From assembly GCA_051418075.1 (NCBI GenBank), contig JBPRGG010000029.1, positions 186,001-250,000 of the forward strand: DNA of 64,000 bases, given 5' to 3'. Under the pieces are notes generated by a model. The model worked only from the letters and a program-made list of their open reading frames with translations. It searched no databases and was not told the origin of the DNA. How positions within the stretch are numbered: position 1 is the stretch's first letter; each line of letters starts with the position of its first letter. The stretch comes from JBPRGG01 sp051418075 (GTDB lineage Bacteria; Bacteroidota; Bacteroidia; Cytophagales; Cyclobacteriaceae). Below, piece after piece: positions 45,411-54,679 of the stretch. Made by a program: the position numbers and the translations under genes.

Positions 45411-46556
45411 ATGGAAATCGCCATTATAGGAGCCGGAATTACCGGTCTTACCACTGCCTTAGCCTTGCATAAAATGGGTTTTTCCTGTACCGTATATGAA
45501 CAAGCTTCCCAACTGCAACCGGTAGGGGCCGGGATCTGGTTACAACCCAATGCTATTAAAGTGATGGACTGGTTGGGTTTAAAACAGGAAATACTAGCCC
45601 AGGGTGTGCAGCTTAACAAAGTAGAGATCACTAATTCACAACTTGAGCCTTTTAAAAAAACCAATATGGGCATTGTAATGGATGAAGAAGGGCATCAGAT
45701 CACATCCATTCACCGGGCCAGGTTACAGCAGATCCTGTATGATGCAGTGGTGAAAAATACATCAGTCCATCTGGGTCAGACCTATCAGGATCATCAGGTG
45801 ACGGATGGTAAGGTCCGGATCCAATTTTCTGAAGGTAAAAAAACGTCTGATCTGTTATTGGGAGCCGATGGCATTCATTCAAAGGTACGAAATGCGCTTT
45901 TTCCCCAATCCTCCCTTCGTTATGCCCATCAAACCTGCTGGAGGGGCATATCTGGGTATCAGTTACCTCCTGCATTACAGCATTCCGGCAGGGAAGCCTG
46001 GGGTAAAGGCATCAGGTTTGGATTTTCTCAGGTTTCAGCAGATCAGGTTTATTGGTTTGCCGTAGCTAAAGCCGCTCCGGGAGGTAAAGATCAGGTGATG
46101 AAAGTTCAATCAGCCTTAATTGAAAAATTTAAAGTTTTTAATCCTTATGTGGTAAAAATAATTAAGCATACGGCCCCTGATAAAATTATCCGAAATGATC
46201 TGTATGATCTGAAAAAACTTTCAGACTGGCATAAAGGCCCTGCCTGCCTGATAGGGGATGCAGGACATGCCACTACACCCAACATGGGCCAGGGAGCAGG
46301 CCAGGGTATTGAAGATGCTTACTACCTGAGCCATTTTATGACTGCCTCCAGTAATTATCAGGCTGCTTTTGATCATTTTCAGCATCAGAGAAGAAAGAAG
46401 GTTGATTATGTAGTGAATAATTCCTGGCGGTTGGGGCAGGCGGCGCATCATCCTATTGGTCAGAACATCATGAAGCTTATAATGAAAATCACGCCTGAAA
46501 AGGTGATGGTAAAGCAAATGCAAAAACTGTTCAGCATTAAAAAATTTAGTAGCTGA
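45411..46556 (+). CDS. FAD-dependent monooxygenase (PHBH/UbiH fold)
   Basis: A 381-residue flavoprotein. The FAD-binding dinucleotide fold IIGAGITGLTTALALHK starts at residue 5, GADGIHSKVR is the NAD(P)H/FAD DG motif, and LIGDAGHATTPNMGQGAGQGIEDA is the second FAD motif. Such enzymes hydroxylate aromatic or polyketide-like compounds, or inactivate tetracyclines. The substrate cannot be told. It ends 8 bases from the convergent phosphatase gene. There is no functional link visible to the sulfatase. Confidence 0.87.
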   Translation: MEIAIIGAGITGLTTALALHKMGFSCTVYEQASQLQPVGAGIWLQPNAIKVMDWLGLKQEILAQGVQLNKVEITNSQLEPFKKTNMGIVMDEEGHQITSIHRARLQQILYDAVVKNTSVHLGQTYQDHQVTDGKVRIQFSEGKKTSDLLLGADGIHSKVRNALFPQSSLRYAHQTCWRGISGYQLPPALQHSGREAWGKGIRFGFSQVSADQVYWFAVAKAAPGGKDQVMKVQSALIEKFKVFNPYVVKIIKHTAPDKIIRNDLYDLKKLSDWHKGPACLIGDAGHATTPNMGQGAGQGIEDAYYLSHFMTASSNYQAAFDHFQHQRRKKVDYVVNNSWRLGQAAHHPIGQNIMKLIMKITPEKVMVKQMQKLFSIKKFSS

Positions 46557-46564
46557 TCATATTT

Positions 46565-47872
46565 TTAAGGTCTATAGGTCTGATTTAGTTCTGCTGAAGA
46601 AATTTTGTATTTATAGTGCAGTTTACCATCATTGGTACGGAAATATATGCTCATGGTGGCAGGTTCTGTAGTATTATCTACTTCTGTAATAACAAAAGCA
46701 CCTGCCTCTCCCAGATCAAACAGCAAACCTGGATGATCTACATTGGCACTTTCAATCACCCCGGTATGCAAGGGCGAAGATATAATTTCGTATAGCGGGT
46801 AACCCTCCCATTTTTTTATATCGTGCCTGATCAGCCGGGATCGGTGAATGTCGCCTCCCAATAATACCACACCATCTATGTGATGATCTGCAATAAACCT
46901 GAAAAGACTATCCCTTTCGTATTTATAAGCCCCCCAATAATCCGTTTTACCCGACCGTACCGCATCATTCCAGATCATTCCCGATGCCAGAACCTTGAAA
47001 GGAGCCTCTGAAGCCAGTAAACCCTGCTGCAACCATTCCCATTGAGCTTTTCCCAGCAGTGTGGCACTATCGGGCATTACCGGAGAAGGTTCCGTGCCTG
47101 AAAACCAACGGGTATCCAGCAGAAAAACCTCCAGTGGACCTTTACGAAAAGAAGTATAAATACCCTCCGAACCATTACCATAAGAAGGATTGGGCCGGTA
47201 AGCCATAAAAGCCTTTCTGGCATTTTGTTTGTCTTTCAGGGTTCCATCAGCATCATCCCGGCCGAGATCATGATCGTCCCAGGTGCCATAGAAAGAAACT
47301 TCTTTGAGCAGGCGGGTGTATTGAGGCACAGCATTGAAATGGCGATAACGCTGGTACTGAAATGACAACCGGGTAGAATCTATATAAGGTGTATCACCCA
47401 GCAACACCAATACGTGGGGTGACTGGGCTTTTACGCCATCCCAGCGATGAAAATTACTTTCATACTTATCATCGGCACAGGAAATCCAGGCCAGTTTCAG
47501 TCGTTGTGGCTGATTAACAGGAGGATCGGTGGTAAAAGAATGAATAGTGCTGTCTAACTGTATGTCTGCTGCATCAGTGAGGTAATAACGATAATGTGCA
47601 TTGGCATTCAGGTTATTCAGCCTAAAATGTACTGTCTGATCGGTATCTGTAAGAGCCTCCGCCGGGAAAACCTGAATGTTCTTTTTCTCTCCTTCCAGCC
47701 AAAGCTTATACAAACCCGGCTGAGACATACGAACCCACACTTTAGCATTGTGATCGCTTATATGACCTAAATAAGGCCCCTGGTCAATGGTGCCGGCTGG
47801 TTTTGTGGGAGGCTGGTCGCAAGCCGTTATGGTCAGGAACAGTGCCAGAAAATGATGATATATATTTCTCAT
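46565..47872 (-). CDS. PhoD-like alkaline phosphatase lipoprotein (first copy)
   Basis: From Met at 47872 the protein has 435 residues with a lipoprotein signal (lipobox ITAC). A longer frame to 47959 adds 29 residues before the signal peptide, so I chose the internal ATG. Metal-binding motifs of PhoD enzymes are clear: WISCADD, LLGDTPYID, YGTWDDHDLG and LLGGDIHRSRL, preceded by an N-terminal Ig-like domain (GPYLGHISDHNAKVWVRMS). It likely releases phosphate from phosphodiesters or monoesters outside the cytoplasm. A second PhoD-like protein of different size lies at 52279-53769. Confidence 0.87.
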   Translation of the reverse strand: MRNIYHHFLALFLTITACDQPPTKPAGTIDQGPYLGHISDHNAKVWVRMSQPGLYKLWLEGEKKNIQVFPAEALTDTDQTVHFRLNNLNANAHYRYYLTDAADIQLDSTIHSFTTDPPVNQPQRLKLAWISCADDKYESNFHRWDGVKAQSPHVLVLLGDTPYIDSTRLSFQYQRYRHFNAVPQYTRLLKEVSFYGTWDDHDLGRDDADGTLKDKQNARKAFMAYRPNPSYGNGSEGIYTSFRKGPLEVFLLDTRWFSGTEPSPVMPDSATLLGKAQWEWLQQGLLASEAPFKVLASGMIWNDAVRSGKTDYWGAYKYERDSLFRFIADHHIDGVVLLGGDIHRSRLIRHDIKKWEGYPLYEIISSPLHTGVIESANVDHPGLLFDLGEAGAFVITEVDNTTEPATMSIYFRTNDGKLHYKYKISSAELNQTYRP

Positions 47873-48150
47873 ACAGAATTTAATGAAGCCTGACCTGTAA
47901 AATAAAAATATTGTTTTAATTATCGAGGGAAAATTCTGTTTTGATGGAGGAATTAACAATTTTTTAATATGTATAAGTGTTAACCCCGGTTAAATTGGTA
48001 TTGAACCCATACCTAATAAACTGAAGCTGCTGGACTAATGCCTCTTGCATGTCAAAATATTTAGCCAAAAAAGAAAAATACATGATTTTGTTGCCATTGT
48101 CATTTACTAAAGCTAACTTTATTAGTGTATTTATACTAAATAAATTAGTT

Positions 48151-48444
48151 ATGTGTAGGGTGGAGAAAATAAAAATAGCCAATAATCAGTTTAAAGAAGG
48201 AGAATTGATTCTGGATGATCGCTTTATCAGTCAGGGCAAGATCCTTGCTTTTTTATACCTGGACCTTGAAGATCAGGATAACATAATGGTCAAACTCAAC
48301 AGAAATGGGTGTTATGAATTTGTACTTAAGGAAAATCACCAGGCTACTATTAGTTTAAATTCAGGAAAATACCAGGGAAGTTATGTTTTGCCTGACCATG
48401 GACATGATTTTATTAAGATCTTAAGCTGGAAGTATGTAAATTAA
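48151..48444 (+). CDS. Small protein of unknown function
   Basis: A 97-residue protein from ATG 48151 (MCRVEKIKIANNQF). Codon use from here on resembles that of neighbouring genes, while the part upstream (in-frame ATG at 48049) is AT-rich and atypical, so the longer 131-residue form is less likely. The sequence (FISQGKILAFLYLDLEDQDNIMV, then a strand-rich C-terminus) has no signal peptide or membrane span and no motif I know. It stands alone between the phosphatase and peptidase genes. Confidence 0.5.
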   Translation: MCRVEKIKIANNQFKEGELILDDRFISQGKILAFLYLDLEDQDNIMVKLNRNGCYEFVLKENHQATISLNSGKYQGSYVLPDHGHDFIKILSWKYVN

Positions 48445-48610
48445 GGCTTCGAAATTCTATAATTACAATCTGCATGGCTCAAAAGTTATCCAATTTGAGG
48501 GAGAACTGTGGGGAAGCTGGCAAGGTAAAAAATTTGCTTTTTTTGAGCACTACCTGATCGGATAATTGACCAGTATAAATTATTTTTAGAACGGATTTAA
48601 TTAAATAGCT

Positions 48611-49543
48611 TTGGTCCAAAAACTGATAAATAGCGGATATCTTTCTGTAGGAAAAGGACATCAATTGTATTGGGAGACCTATGGAAAACCAACCGGCATA
48701 CCGGTCCTTTTTTTGCATGGCGGGCCTGGTAATGGCTTTTCAGAACAGGACCGGCAGTTTTTTGATCCTGACCTTTTCTTTGTGATCTTCTTTGACCAAA
48801 GAGGATGCGGCCGCAGTAAACCATATGCCTGCCTGGAGCATAATACAACTCATTTGATACTTCAGGATATAGAAACTTTGTTAAATTATCTTAAAATCAA
48901 TAAATGTTTATTATTGGGCGGCTCCTGGGGCAGCACCTTAAGCCTTCTTTTTGCCATTAAGAATCCGGATAAAGTGCAGGGAATGATCTTAAGAGGGGTT
49001 TTCCCCGCCCATAAAGCAGCTCATGATCATTTTATTCAGGGTGGTACAGCCAGTTATTTCCCGGAAGTCTGGCAAAGATTCATTGACCCAGTTCCTCCAT
49101 TAGATCAAGAGGATATAGCACGATTTTATTTCAATCAAATGCAATCAGAGGATCAGGATATCCGCACCAAATATGCCTATGAATGGGCTCATTATGGAAC
49201 TTGTCTGGCCCGGATGGATTTTGATATGGACCAGGTGAAAATGGAATTACATCAAGAAGATTATTTGGCTCCGGCGGTGTTACAGGCATATTATGCCAGT
49301 CATCAGTTTTTTTTACCTGAAAACTATATCTATCATCATCTGAAAATATTAAAAGATATACCCATCAGGATAATTCAGGGCCGATATGACCTTGTTTGTC
49401 CTCCCATATTTGCCTGGGAAATACACCAGCAACTCAGTCAATCGGAACTTTTTCTGGTTATAGCTGGCCATGCTGCGACTGAACCAGCTATTGACCATCA
49501 ATTGAAATTATCACTGAGAGAATTGGTCAGAACCATAGGATAA
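48611..49543 (+). CDS. Proline iminopeptidase-type alpha/beta hydrolase
   Basis: A 310-residue enzyme of the S33 peptidase family. HGGPGNGFSEQD forms the oxyanion loop, the nucleophile is the Ser in GGSWGSTLSL, and Asp in GRYDLVCPP and His in IAGHAATEP complete the triad. It would remove N-terminal proline from peptides in the cytoplasm. The start is TTG 48611, since the family begins close to SGYLSVGKGHQLYWETYG and no ATG is near. A TAGCTTTG (48606-48613) overlaps that start. Confidence 0.88.
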   Translation: MVQKLINSGYLSVGKGHQLYWETYGKPTGIPVLFLHGGPGNGFSEQDRQFFDPDLFFVIFFDQRGCGRSKPYACLEHNTTHLILQDIETLLNYLKINKCLLLGGSWGSTLSLLFAIKNPDKVQGMILRGVFPAHKAAHDHFIQGGTASYFPEVWQRFIDPVPPLDQEDIARFYFNQMQSEDQDIRTKYAYEWAHYGTCLARMDFDMDQVKMELHQEDYLAPAVLQAYYASHQFFLPENYIYHHLKILKDIPIRIIQGRYDLVCPPIFAWEIHQQLSQSELFLVIAGHAATEPAIDHQLKLSLRELVRTIG

Positions 49544-49571
49544 TTCAGCCAAAATACGGTTTGATTTTTAA

Positions 49572-52070
49572 TTAATCAATCAGGACTTTCCTGGAAATGG
49601 TTTGATGAGCTTCATTCTGTAACCTGATCATGATCAATCCTTTCTCTCCAGGAGGAAGCTTTACTTCCGTTTTATTTTTAAAACCCAGATCGTCTTGCTG
49701 ATAAATGACCTGTCCACGGGCATTTAATACTTCCAGCTTAGTCATCCTGTTTTCAGCTTGTTGCCAGTCTACCCTGATTTTAGACCGGGTGGGATTAGGA
49801 TACACTTTTAAAAAATTCTGATTAATACTCCCTTCCAGTCCGGTAACTTCCCCTTCCTGTAAGATCACATACATGGCATCTTTGGGTAATTGAATGCTCA
49901 GTTCCTCTCCCTGCCTGGTAACGATACGCTCACCCACAGGATAGCCGGCTGCATCCAATACTTTGGCCTTATTCAGCAGGTTATTTTTGATCTTAATGGT
50001 CATATCCACAGCATTTCCTTTCCAGGGCATAGTTCCGGTATTATTAATAGTAAAGCCTTCTACTGTCTCATCCCGGTGCTCAAATGTTGAGGGTGTTTCA
50101 CGCCATCCCGTAGGCCGGTAAATGGTACCCACCTGAATCATTACCTGCTTGGATTGATTGATAGGCTGGTCATCCATGGCCACAACGTTCACTGTTGCAT
50201 ATTCATTTTTGGAAATTACTTTCACATCAGTTAAGGTTATCATTTCTTCCCTGGACAAAAATCCGGTAACGCCCTGGGCTTTGGGGGCATCCATGGTACA
50301 GATACCTGTTTCATAGTCCCAAACCAGCTGATCAGTGGTACTTTGAATGGTTTTTTCAGAGAAATTGACTAATTCTGACAAGTTTCCGGCAATTTCACTT
50401 GACCCTAATCCATCATAGCTTGCCTGTACCGGACCGGCCAGATAGGAGAGGGGAGAATATTCAGTATCAGATGGATCTGTATTGTCATAAGTATCCCGGT
50501 TTGGGTCAAAACTATTTTCTTCACTGATCAGGGGAATTTCCCGATCTAAAATGGCTTCCAGTTGTCTTACTTCCTTGATTACGGGATTGCCTTGGGTCAG
50601 GTAATTTTTTCGGTACAGTAAGGCATTGGCCGGAAACATGCCTATTTGGCCCGGGGTAGAAATTGTCCACCTGTGCATGGCTTTTTGCCCTCCTTCCAGG
50701 TTGGTCCATTCGAAATAGGGAAAATCATGGTAATTCTGATGATTGGGAGCAAACCAGAAATAACCATCTACTCCGGTTAGTGACATGTAAGCCGCAATCA
50801 GGAAAGGCCCCTCAGTCTGGTATTTGTGGGGCAGGTTCCAGGCACTTTCGGTAACCATAAAGGGATGTCCATCCACTTGCTTGATATTGATAGGCAGCTG
50901 ATGGGGCTGCATCAATACAGAATTGCCTTCATACTGATGTCCCGGATCAATGCGCCAGCCACTGTTGGTGCCACTGTGATTAGGAGAATAATACCGGTTG
51001 ACTGCCATCACTTCAAAAACTGCATTGGTCCACCTTTCAGCATCGAAAAGCCGGGTGGGATCTGCTGTTTTCCAGTTATTTCCGTTGATTAACTGCTTGC
51101 AGCCCAGGCTACGATAATGGTCATAGATTTCCTGATAAAAGTTTCTTTGTACTTCAGCCAGAAATTCTACCTGATCGTTTACTCTTACTTCTTTTCCCCC
51201 GGATTGAGGCTGGGTAAGTTCCCAGGTAATATAAAGGGCCATCTGTTGATTAGACAGGTCATCCCCATCGGCTGCAGCATTTTGCCAGGCCGTCTGAACC
51301 TGCTCAATACTACCATATTTATCCACCAGCCATTGATAATACTGTTCCTGAATTTTTACCATTTGTTCCGGCTTTATACCATCAACTGTCCAGAAAAATA
51401 AACCATCTTCATTTTTTACCTGTATGATGGCCACCGCAGGATCATCCTTGAGAGGTATGCCGGTATATGGATTGGTTTCTGTATACAAGTATTCGGTCCA
51501 GGATTTATAGGCATTTTTCAATTTTTCATTAAAATACATTACTCCCCAGGGTTTAACCTCACCTACATATCCATCAATACCCCAGCTGGCATACATCTCA
51601 TCCACTTTGCCTGCCCAAAAGGGGCTGATCACGGAATAGATACCTTCTTTTTTCATGGCTGCAACTGCCCGCCAAATGGCATCTACTTCATTCTGGTCTG
51701 GTTGATCTAGACTGTTTGCGGTTCTTGGGTGAATCCCACCATGGAACCTAATCATATTCACGCCCATTTTAGCCAGAAATCGGGCATAGGTTGCTAACTG
51801 ATCATCATCAAGTTCTTTGCTCATGGAGGCCCCATTGATGGCCCAAAACCTGATTTCCTGACCGTTTCCATCCACAAAAGCATTGCCATCTGCCGATAAT
51901 TCAATAAACCCATTTTCACCGGCCTCATTTTCATTGAGGTATTGCAGGTCCAGCAGGGCCTCATCGGTAAATTCATCCCCGGGATACTCAAAGGACCAGG
52001 TTTCGGTGGATTGGCTATAGCTATGGGCGAATGTGATTGAAAAGGCTAAGGATAAAAGCAAGGATCTCAT
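49572..52070 (-). CDS. Secreted glycoside hydrolase, clan GH-A type, with T9SS sorting domain
   Basis: An 832-residue protein with a Sec signal (1-19) and a C-terminal type A sorting domain of type IX secretion (about 755-832, from LKVYPNPTRSKIRVDW). The central TIM barrel (about 60-480) shows GVNMIRFHGGIHPR, the acid/base Glu221 in QVKNED and the nucleophile Glu408 in FMVTESAW; the Asn-Glu pair followed about 190 residues on by a Glu is the clan A pattern (GH5, GH42 and relatives). A beta-rich region at 500-750 may bind sugar. I cannot assign the GH family. It is exported to the cell surface or medium. Confidence 0.75.
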   Translation of the reverse strand: MRSLLLSLAFSITFAHSYSQSTETWSFEYPGDEFTDEALLDLQYLNENEAGENGFIELSADGNAFVDGNGQEIRFWAINGASMSKELDDDQLATYARFLAKMGVNMIRFHGGIHPRTANSLDQPDQNEVDAIWRAVAAMKKEGIYSVISPFWAGKVDEMYASWGIDGYVGEVKPWGVMYFNEKLKNAYKSWTEYLYTETNPYTGIPLKDDPAVAIIQVKNEDGLFFWTVDGIKPEQMVKIQEQYYQWLVDKYGSIEQVQTAWQNAAADGDDLSNQQMALYITWELTQPQSGGKEVRVNDQVEFLAEVQRNFYQEIYDHYRSLGCKQLINGNNWKTADPTRLFDAERWTNAVFEVMAVNRYYSPNHSGTNSGWRIDPGHQYEGNSVLMQPHQLPINIKQVDGHPFMVTESAWNLPHKYQTEGPFLIAAYMSLTGVDGYFWFAPNHQNYHDFPYFEWTNLEGGQKAMHRWTISTPGQIGMFPANALLYRKNYLTQGNPVIKEVRQLEAILDREIPLISEENSFDPNRDTYDNTDPSDTEYSPLSYLAGPVQASYDGLGSSEIAGNLSELVNFSEKTIQSTTDQLVWDYETGICTMDAPKAQGVTGFLSREEMITLTDVKVISKNEYATVNVVAMDDQPINQSKQVMIQVGTIYRPTGWRETPSTFEHRDETVEGFTINNTGTMPWKGNAVDMTIKIKNNLLNKAKVLDAAGYPVGERIVTRQGEELSIQLPKDAMYVILQEGEVTGLEGSINQNFLKVYPNPTRSKIRVDWQQAENRMTKLEVLNARGQVIYQQDDLGFKNKTEVKLPPGEKGLIMIRLQNEAHQTISRKVLID

Positions 52071-52216
52071 GTATTTCAGGCTTTGGTAGATAATGCATTA
52101 AAAATAAAGTTTATCCAGAAACAACCTGTCATGTTCTTTCCTGTTTTGCCCGAATTGAACAGCTATTAGCATTTAATTAAATATTGCCTGGATGATCTGC
52201 TCTGCCAGGAAAGTTA

Positions 52217-52232
52217 CAGGTGATAATACCTG
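52217..52232. promoter_or_regulatory. Inverted repeat between hydrolase and phosphatase genes
   Basis: CAGGT-gataat-ACCTG in the 208-base gap upstream of the hydrolase and downstream of the phosphatase. It could be an operator for the hydrolase; weak evidence. Confidence 0.25.
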
Positions 52233-52278
52233 AAACCTAAAAATAACACCTGCAATAGCAGAGGGTTATGATGGAAAG

Positions 52279-53769
52279 TTAGGCTTCAACCGGAGATGCC
52301 TCAAATATTTCTTCATGCACAACCTCCCCATTGGTGTCATGATGCTGAAAGCGAATAACCGGGATGTTGTCCTGGAAATCAACCGATACCTTTAGGAAAC
52401 CACCTTTTACCCTTAGAAACTTATGATCTTCCTTATAGTTTTCCTGGCTCCAGCCCCCGGCATGCTGATCTGCGCCTGCTCCACAACTGAATTCCCACAG
52501 ATCTGTACCTGCCGGATGGGAAACATATTGCCAATGCCGGTCGCCGTTACATATGAACATATTGTCCTGCTGATCAATAAATTGACGGATTTCATCGCCT
52601 TCATGCTGAAAATTGGAGTTGGAATAATTATCTGATTTATTTTCCCGGTCAGGCCCCAAAATAGGGGTGGATGAAATCAGTACCTTAAATGTGGCATCAG
52701 AGGCTTTAACGGTTTCAAAAAACCATTCTTTTTGCTCAGCACCCCAGATCGTTTTTTCAGGACCATCAGGAGCAGTATTTTTGCTGCGGTAGTTTCGTCC
52801 TTCTACTAACCATATTTGCAGGTCTTTGCCCCACCGGATGGTTTTAAATGGCTTGTCATTGCTGGGGAATTGTTCCTGATCAAATATTTCCAACCCCCTT
52901 TCAAAATCCACTGTGCCATAGGTCATACCGGGATAGGCATCATTACGAAGGACATCATGATCATCTTTCATGAAATAGGTTGTAACCTGGCTGTAAAAAT
53001 CCCGCTGATAAGGCAGGGCGAATAACCTGTTCCAGTGAAAGCGCATAAGATCCTCTGTGAGACCAAAGGGGGCGGGCTTATCATAATATTCCACATCACC
53101 GGTATGTACGTAAAAGTCTGGTTGCAGGTCCAGCATCACAGGATAGATTTGATGGCCCAGGGAGTCATCTTTGCGCAGGTAGTCATGACAGGTCACCACA
53201 CAAAAATCGATAGCTTTTTTTGTATCCGGAGCAGGGGCTGTGTTAAATTCTCCCTCGAAAGTGTCTGATACCGCTTGGTTTTCACCTTTTCTGGCTGATA
53301 AAATAACGGTGTAGGTGGCGTTGGGTTTTAAATTATCCAATCGCCATTGATGGGTAAAATCCTGAGTAGAGTCTACTGGATGCCAGTTGGTCTCTACTTT
53401 TTGAGGCTGGTTTCCTTTGGGAAAGTAGGAGAGTTTTACTTCTCCTGAGGTGCCGGGGCAAGCACCTTCCATGTCCTTGAGGCTGTATCCTTCCGGTATT
53501 TGAGCCTGAAGAATTTCAGAAGCATTATTGCTTTGGGCCAGCTGCCTGTGGATGGAATCAGGGGGCATTATCCAGTTTTGGCCGGAAAAGTTCATCTCCG
53601 GCTGTTGGGTGAGTCTGGTCCAGATCACTACAGAATGTTGGTCAGCCCATCCATTTCTAAAGCCATTACCAAAATAGGGGCCTTCTGATGTTTCCTCTAA
53701 ATCAGGTTTACATTGGGTAAAGAGCACTAATATTATGATTAAATAAGAGAATTGAAATATATTTTTCAT
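52279..53769 (-). CDS. PhoD-like alkaline phosphatase lipoprotein (second copy)
   Basis: A 496-residue lipoprotein (lipobox FTQC, Cys20). PhoD motifs are CVVTCHDYLRKDDSLG, FYVHTGDVEYYD, MKDDHDVLRND and FICNGDRHWQY; the N-terminal domain has the GNGFRNGWADQHSVVIWTRLT pattern of the family. It differs from the copy at 46565-47872 by length and motif detail, so they are not a recent duplication. Probably cleaves phosphate esters outside the cytoplasm. Gene order hydrolase-phosphatase on one strand allows co-transcription across 208 bases. Confidence 0.85.
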   Translation of the reverse strand: MKNIFQFSYLIIILVLFTQCKPDLEETSEGPYFGNGFRNGWADQHSVVIWTRLTQQPEMNFSGQNWIMPPDSIHRQLAQSNNASEILQAQIPEGYSLKDMEGACPGTSGEVKLSYFPKGNQPQKVETNWHPVDSTQDFTHQWRLDNLKPNATYTVILSARKGENQAVSDTFEGEFNTAPAPDTKKAIDFCVVTCHDYLRKDDSLGHQIYPVMLDLQPDFYVHTGDVEYYDKPAPFGLTEDLMRFHWNRLFALPYQRDFYSQVTTYFMKDDHDVLRNDAYPGMTYGTVDFERGLEIFDQEQFPSNDKPFKTIRWGKDLQIWLVEGRNYRSKNTAPDGPEKTIWGAEQKEWFFETVKASDATFKVLISSTPILGPDRENKSDNYSNSNFQHEGDEIRQFIDQQDNMFICNGDRHWQYVSHPAGTDLWEFSCGAGADQHAGGWSQENYKEDHKFLRVKGGFLKVSVDFQDNIPVIRFQHHDTNGEVVHEEIFEASPVEA

Positions 53770-53850
53770 AATGATCTTCCATAAAAAGTCCTTGACTTCT
53801 TTAAAAATAAAAAAAAAGAGGATATTTTTTGATTAAAACTGGCAGGAAAT

Positions 53851-53879
53851 AAAAAAAGCGACCTAAAGTCGCTTTTTTT
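53851..53879 (-). terminator. Terminator at the end of the suf operon
   Basis: AAAAAAAGCGAC (53851-53862) and GTCGCTTTTTTT (53868-53879) form a 12-base stem with a 5-base loop. Both sides end in A/T runs, so it can work in both directions. It lies 22 bases after the bacilliredoxin stop. Confidence 0.9.
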
Positions 53880-53900
53880 ATACCAATTGGAATATATTTT

Positions 53901-54317
53901 TTAGCAATGTTCTTCAAATACATCTATCAGGTGGTTGGCTATTACTTCAGCCGGCCGACCTTCAATATGGTGACGTTCTACAAAATGAACCAATTCTCCA
54001 TCCTTGAATAAGGCAATGGAAGGAGAGGATGGAGGATAAGGGGCTGTATATTCCCGTGCTTTTTCCACTGCGTCTTTATCTACACCGGCAAAAACTGTTA
54101 TGAGATTGCCCGGTTTTTTATCGGAATTGCCCAATGCCAACTTAACACCTGGTCTGGCTGAACCTGCAGCACATCCACACACTGAATTGATCACCACCAA
54201 TGTTGTTCCCTGATGGTTTTCCAGGTGTTCTTCTACTTCATGTGCTGTCTTAAATTCCTTGAATCCAACCGTAGTTAAATCAGTCCTCATCGGAGCTACT
54301 AATTCTTCTGGATACAT
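53901..54317 (-). CDS. BrxA/BrxB-type bacilliredoxin (YphP/YqiW family)
   Basis: A 138-residue thioredoxin-fold protein. The active site is Cys47-Gly-Cys49 in NSVCGCAAGSARPG, the family hallmark, and RHHIEGRPAEVIANHL closes it. Bacilliredoxins remove bacillithiol from proteins, which implies that this organism makes bacillithiol. It is the last gene of the suf operon: 30 bases after the DUF59 gene, followed by the terminator. This points to a role in protecting or regenerating cysteines during iron-sulfur assembly, which I infer from position. Confidence 0.9.
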   Translation of the reverse strand: MYPEELVAPMRTDLTTVGFKEFKTAHEVEEHLENHQGTTLVVINSVCGCAAGSARPGVKLALGNSDKKPGNLITVFAGVDKDAVEKAREYTAPYPPSSPSIALFKDGELVHFVERHHIEGRPAEVIANHLIDVFEEHC

Positions 54318-54347
54318 ATGTTATGTGTATTTAAGGTTAATAAAAGT

Positions 54348-54668
54348 TTATAAAAATCCTAATTCTAATTTGGCTTGTTCAGACATCATGTCCTGGGTAA
54401 ATGGAGGCTCAAAAGTAAGCTCTACTTTCACATCATTGATTCCCTCCAATGACTTCACCTTATACTCTACCTCACTGGGAATAGCCTCAGCCGAAGGGCA
54501 GGCTGGTGAAGTCAATGTCATCAGAATATAGACATTGTTTACCGGATAGATACTAATCTCATAGATCAAACCCAATTCGTATACATCTACCGGGATTTCC
54601 GGATCATAAACTGTTTTAATAGCGCCTATAACCCGATCCCGTAAGTTTTCATTTTCTTGTTCTGCCAT
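54348..54668 (-). CDS. sufT: DUF59/MIP18-family iron-sulfur maturation protein (SufT-like)
   Basis: A 106-residue protein consisting of one DUF59 domain: TVYDPEIPVDVYELGLIYEI at the start and LTSPACPSAEAIP with the conserved Cys. In bacteria such proteins (SufT) help mature iron-sulfur proteins; PaaD has the same fold. Lies 11 bases after sufE and before the bacilliredoxin gene in one operon. Confidence 0.85.
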   Translation of the reverse strand: MAEQENENLRDRVIGAIKTVYDPEIPVDVYELGLIYEISIYPVNNVYILMTLTSPACPSAEAIPSEVEYKVKSLEGINDVKVELTFEPPFTQDMMSEQAKLELGFL

Positions 54669-54679
54669 GATATGATCAT

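Noticed and set aside
47964..48182. 72-codon minus-strand reading frame
   Set aside because: It overlaps the start region of the better supported small protein at 48151, and its sequence looks like translated AT-rich DNA.
46565..53769. Recent duplication of the two PhoD-like phosphatase genes
   Set aside because: The motifs around the metal ligands and the N-terminal domains differ clearly, so they are distant family members.
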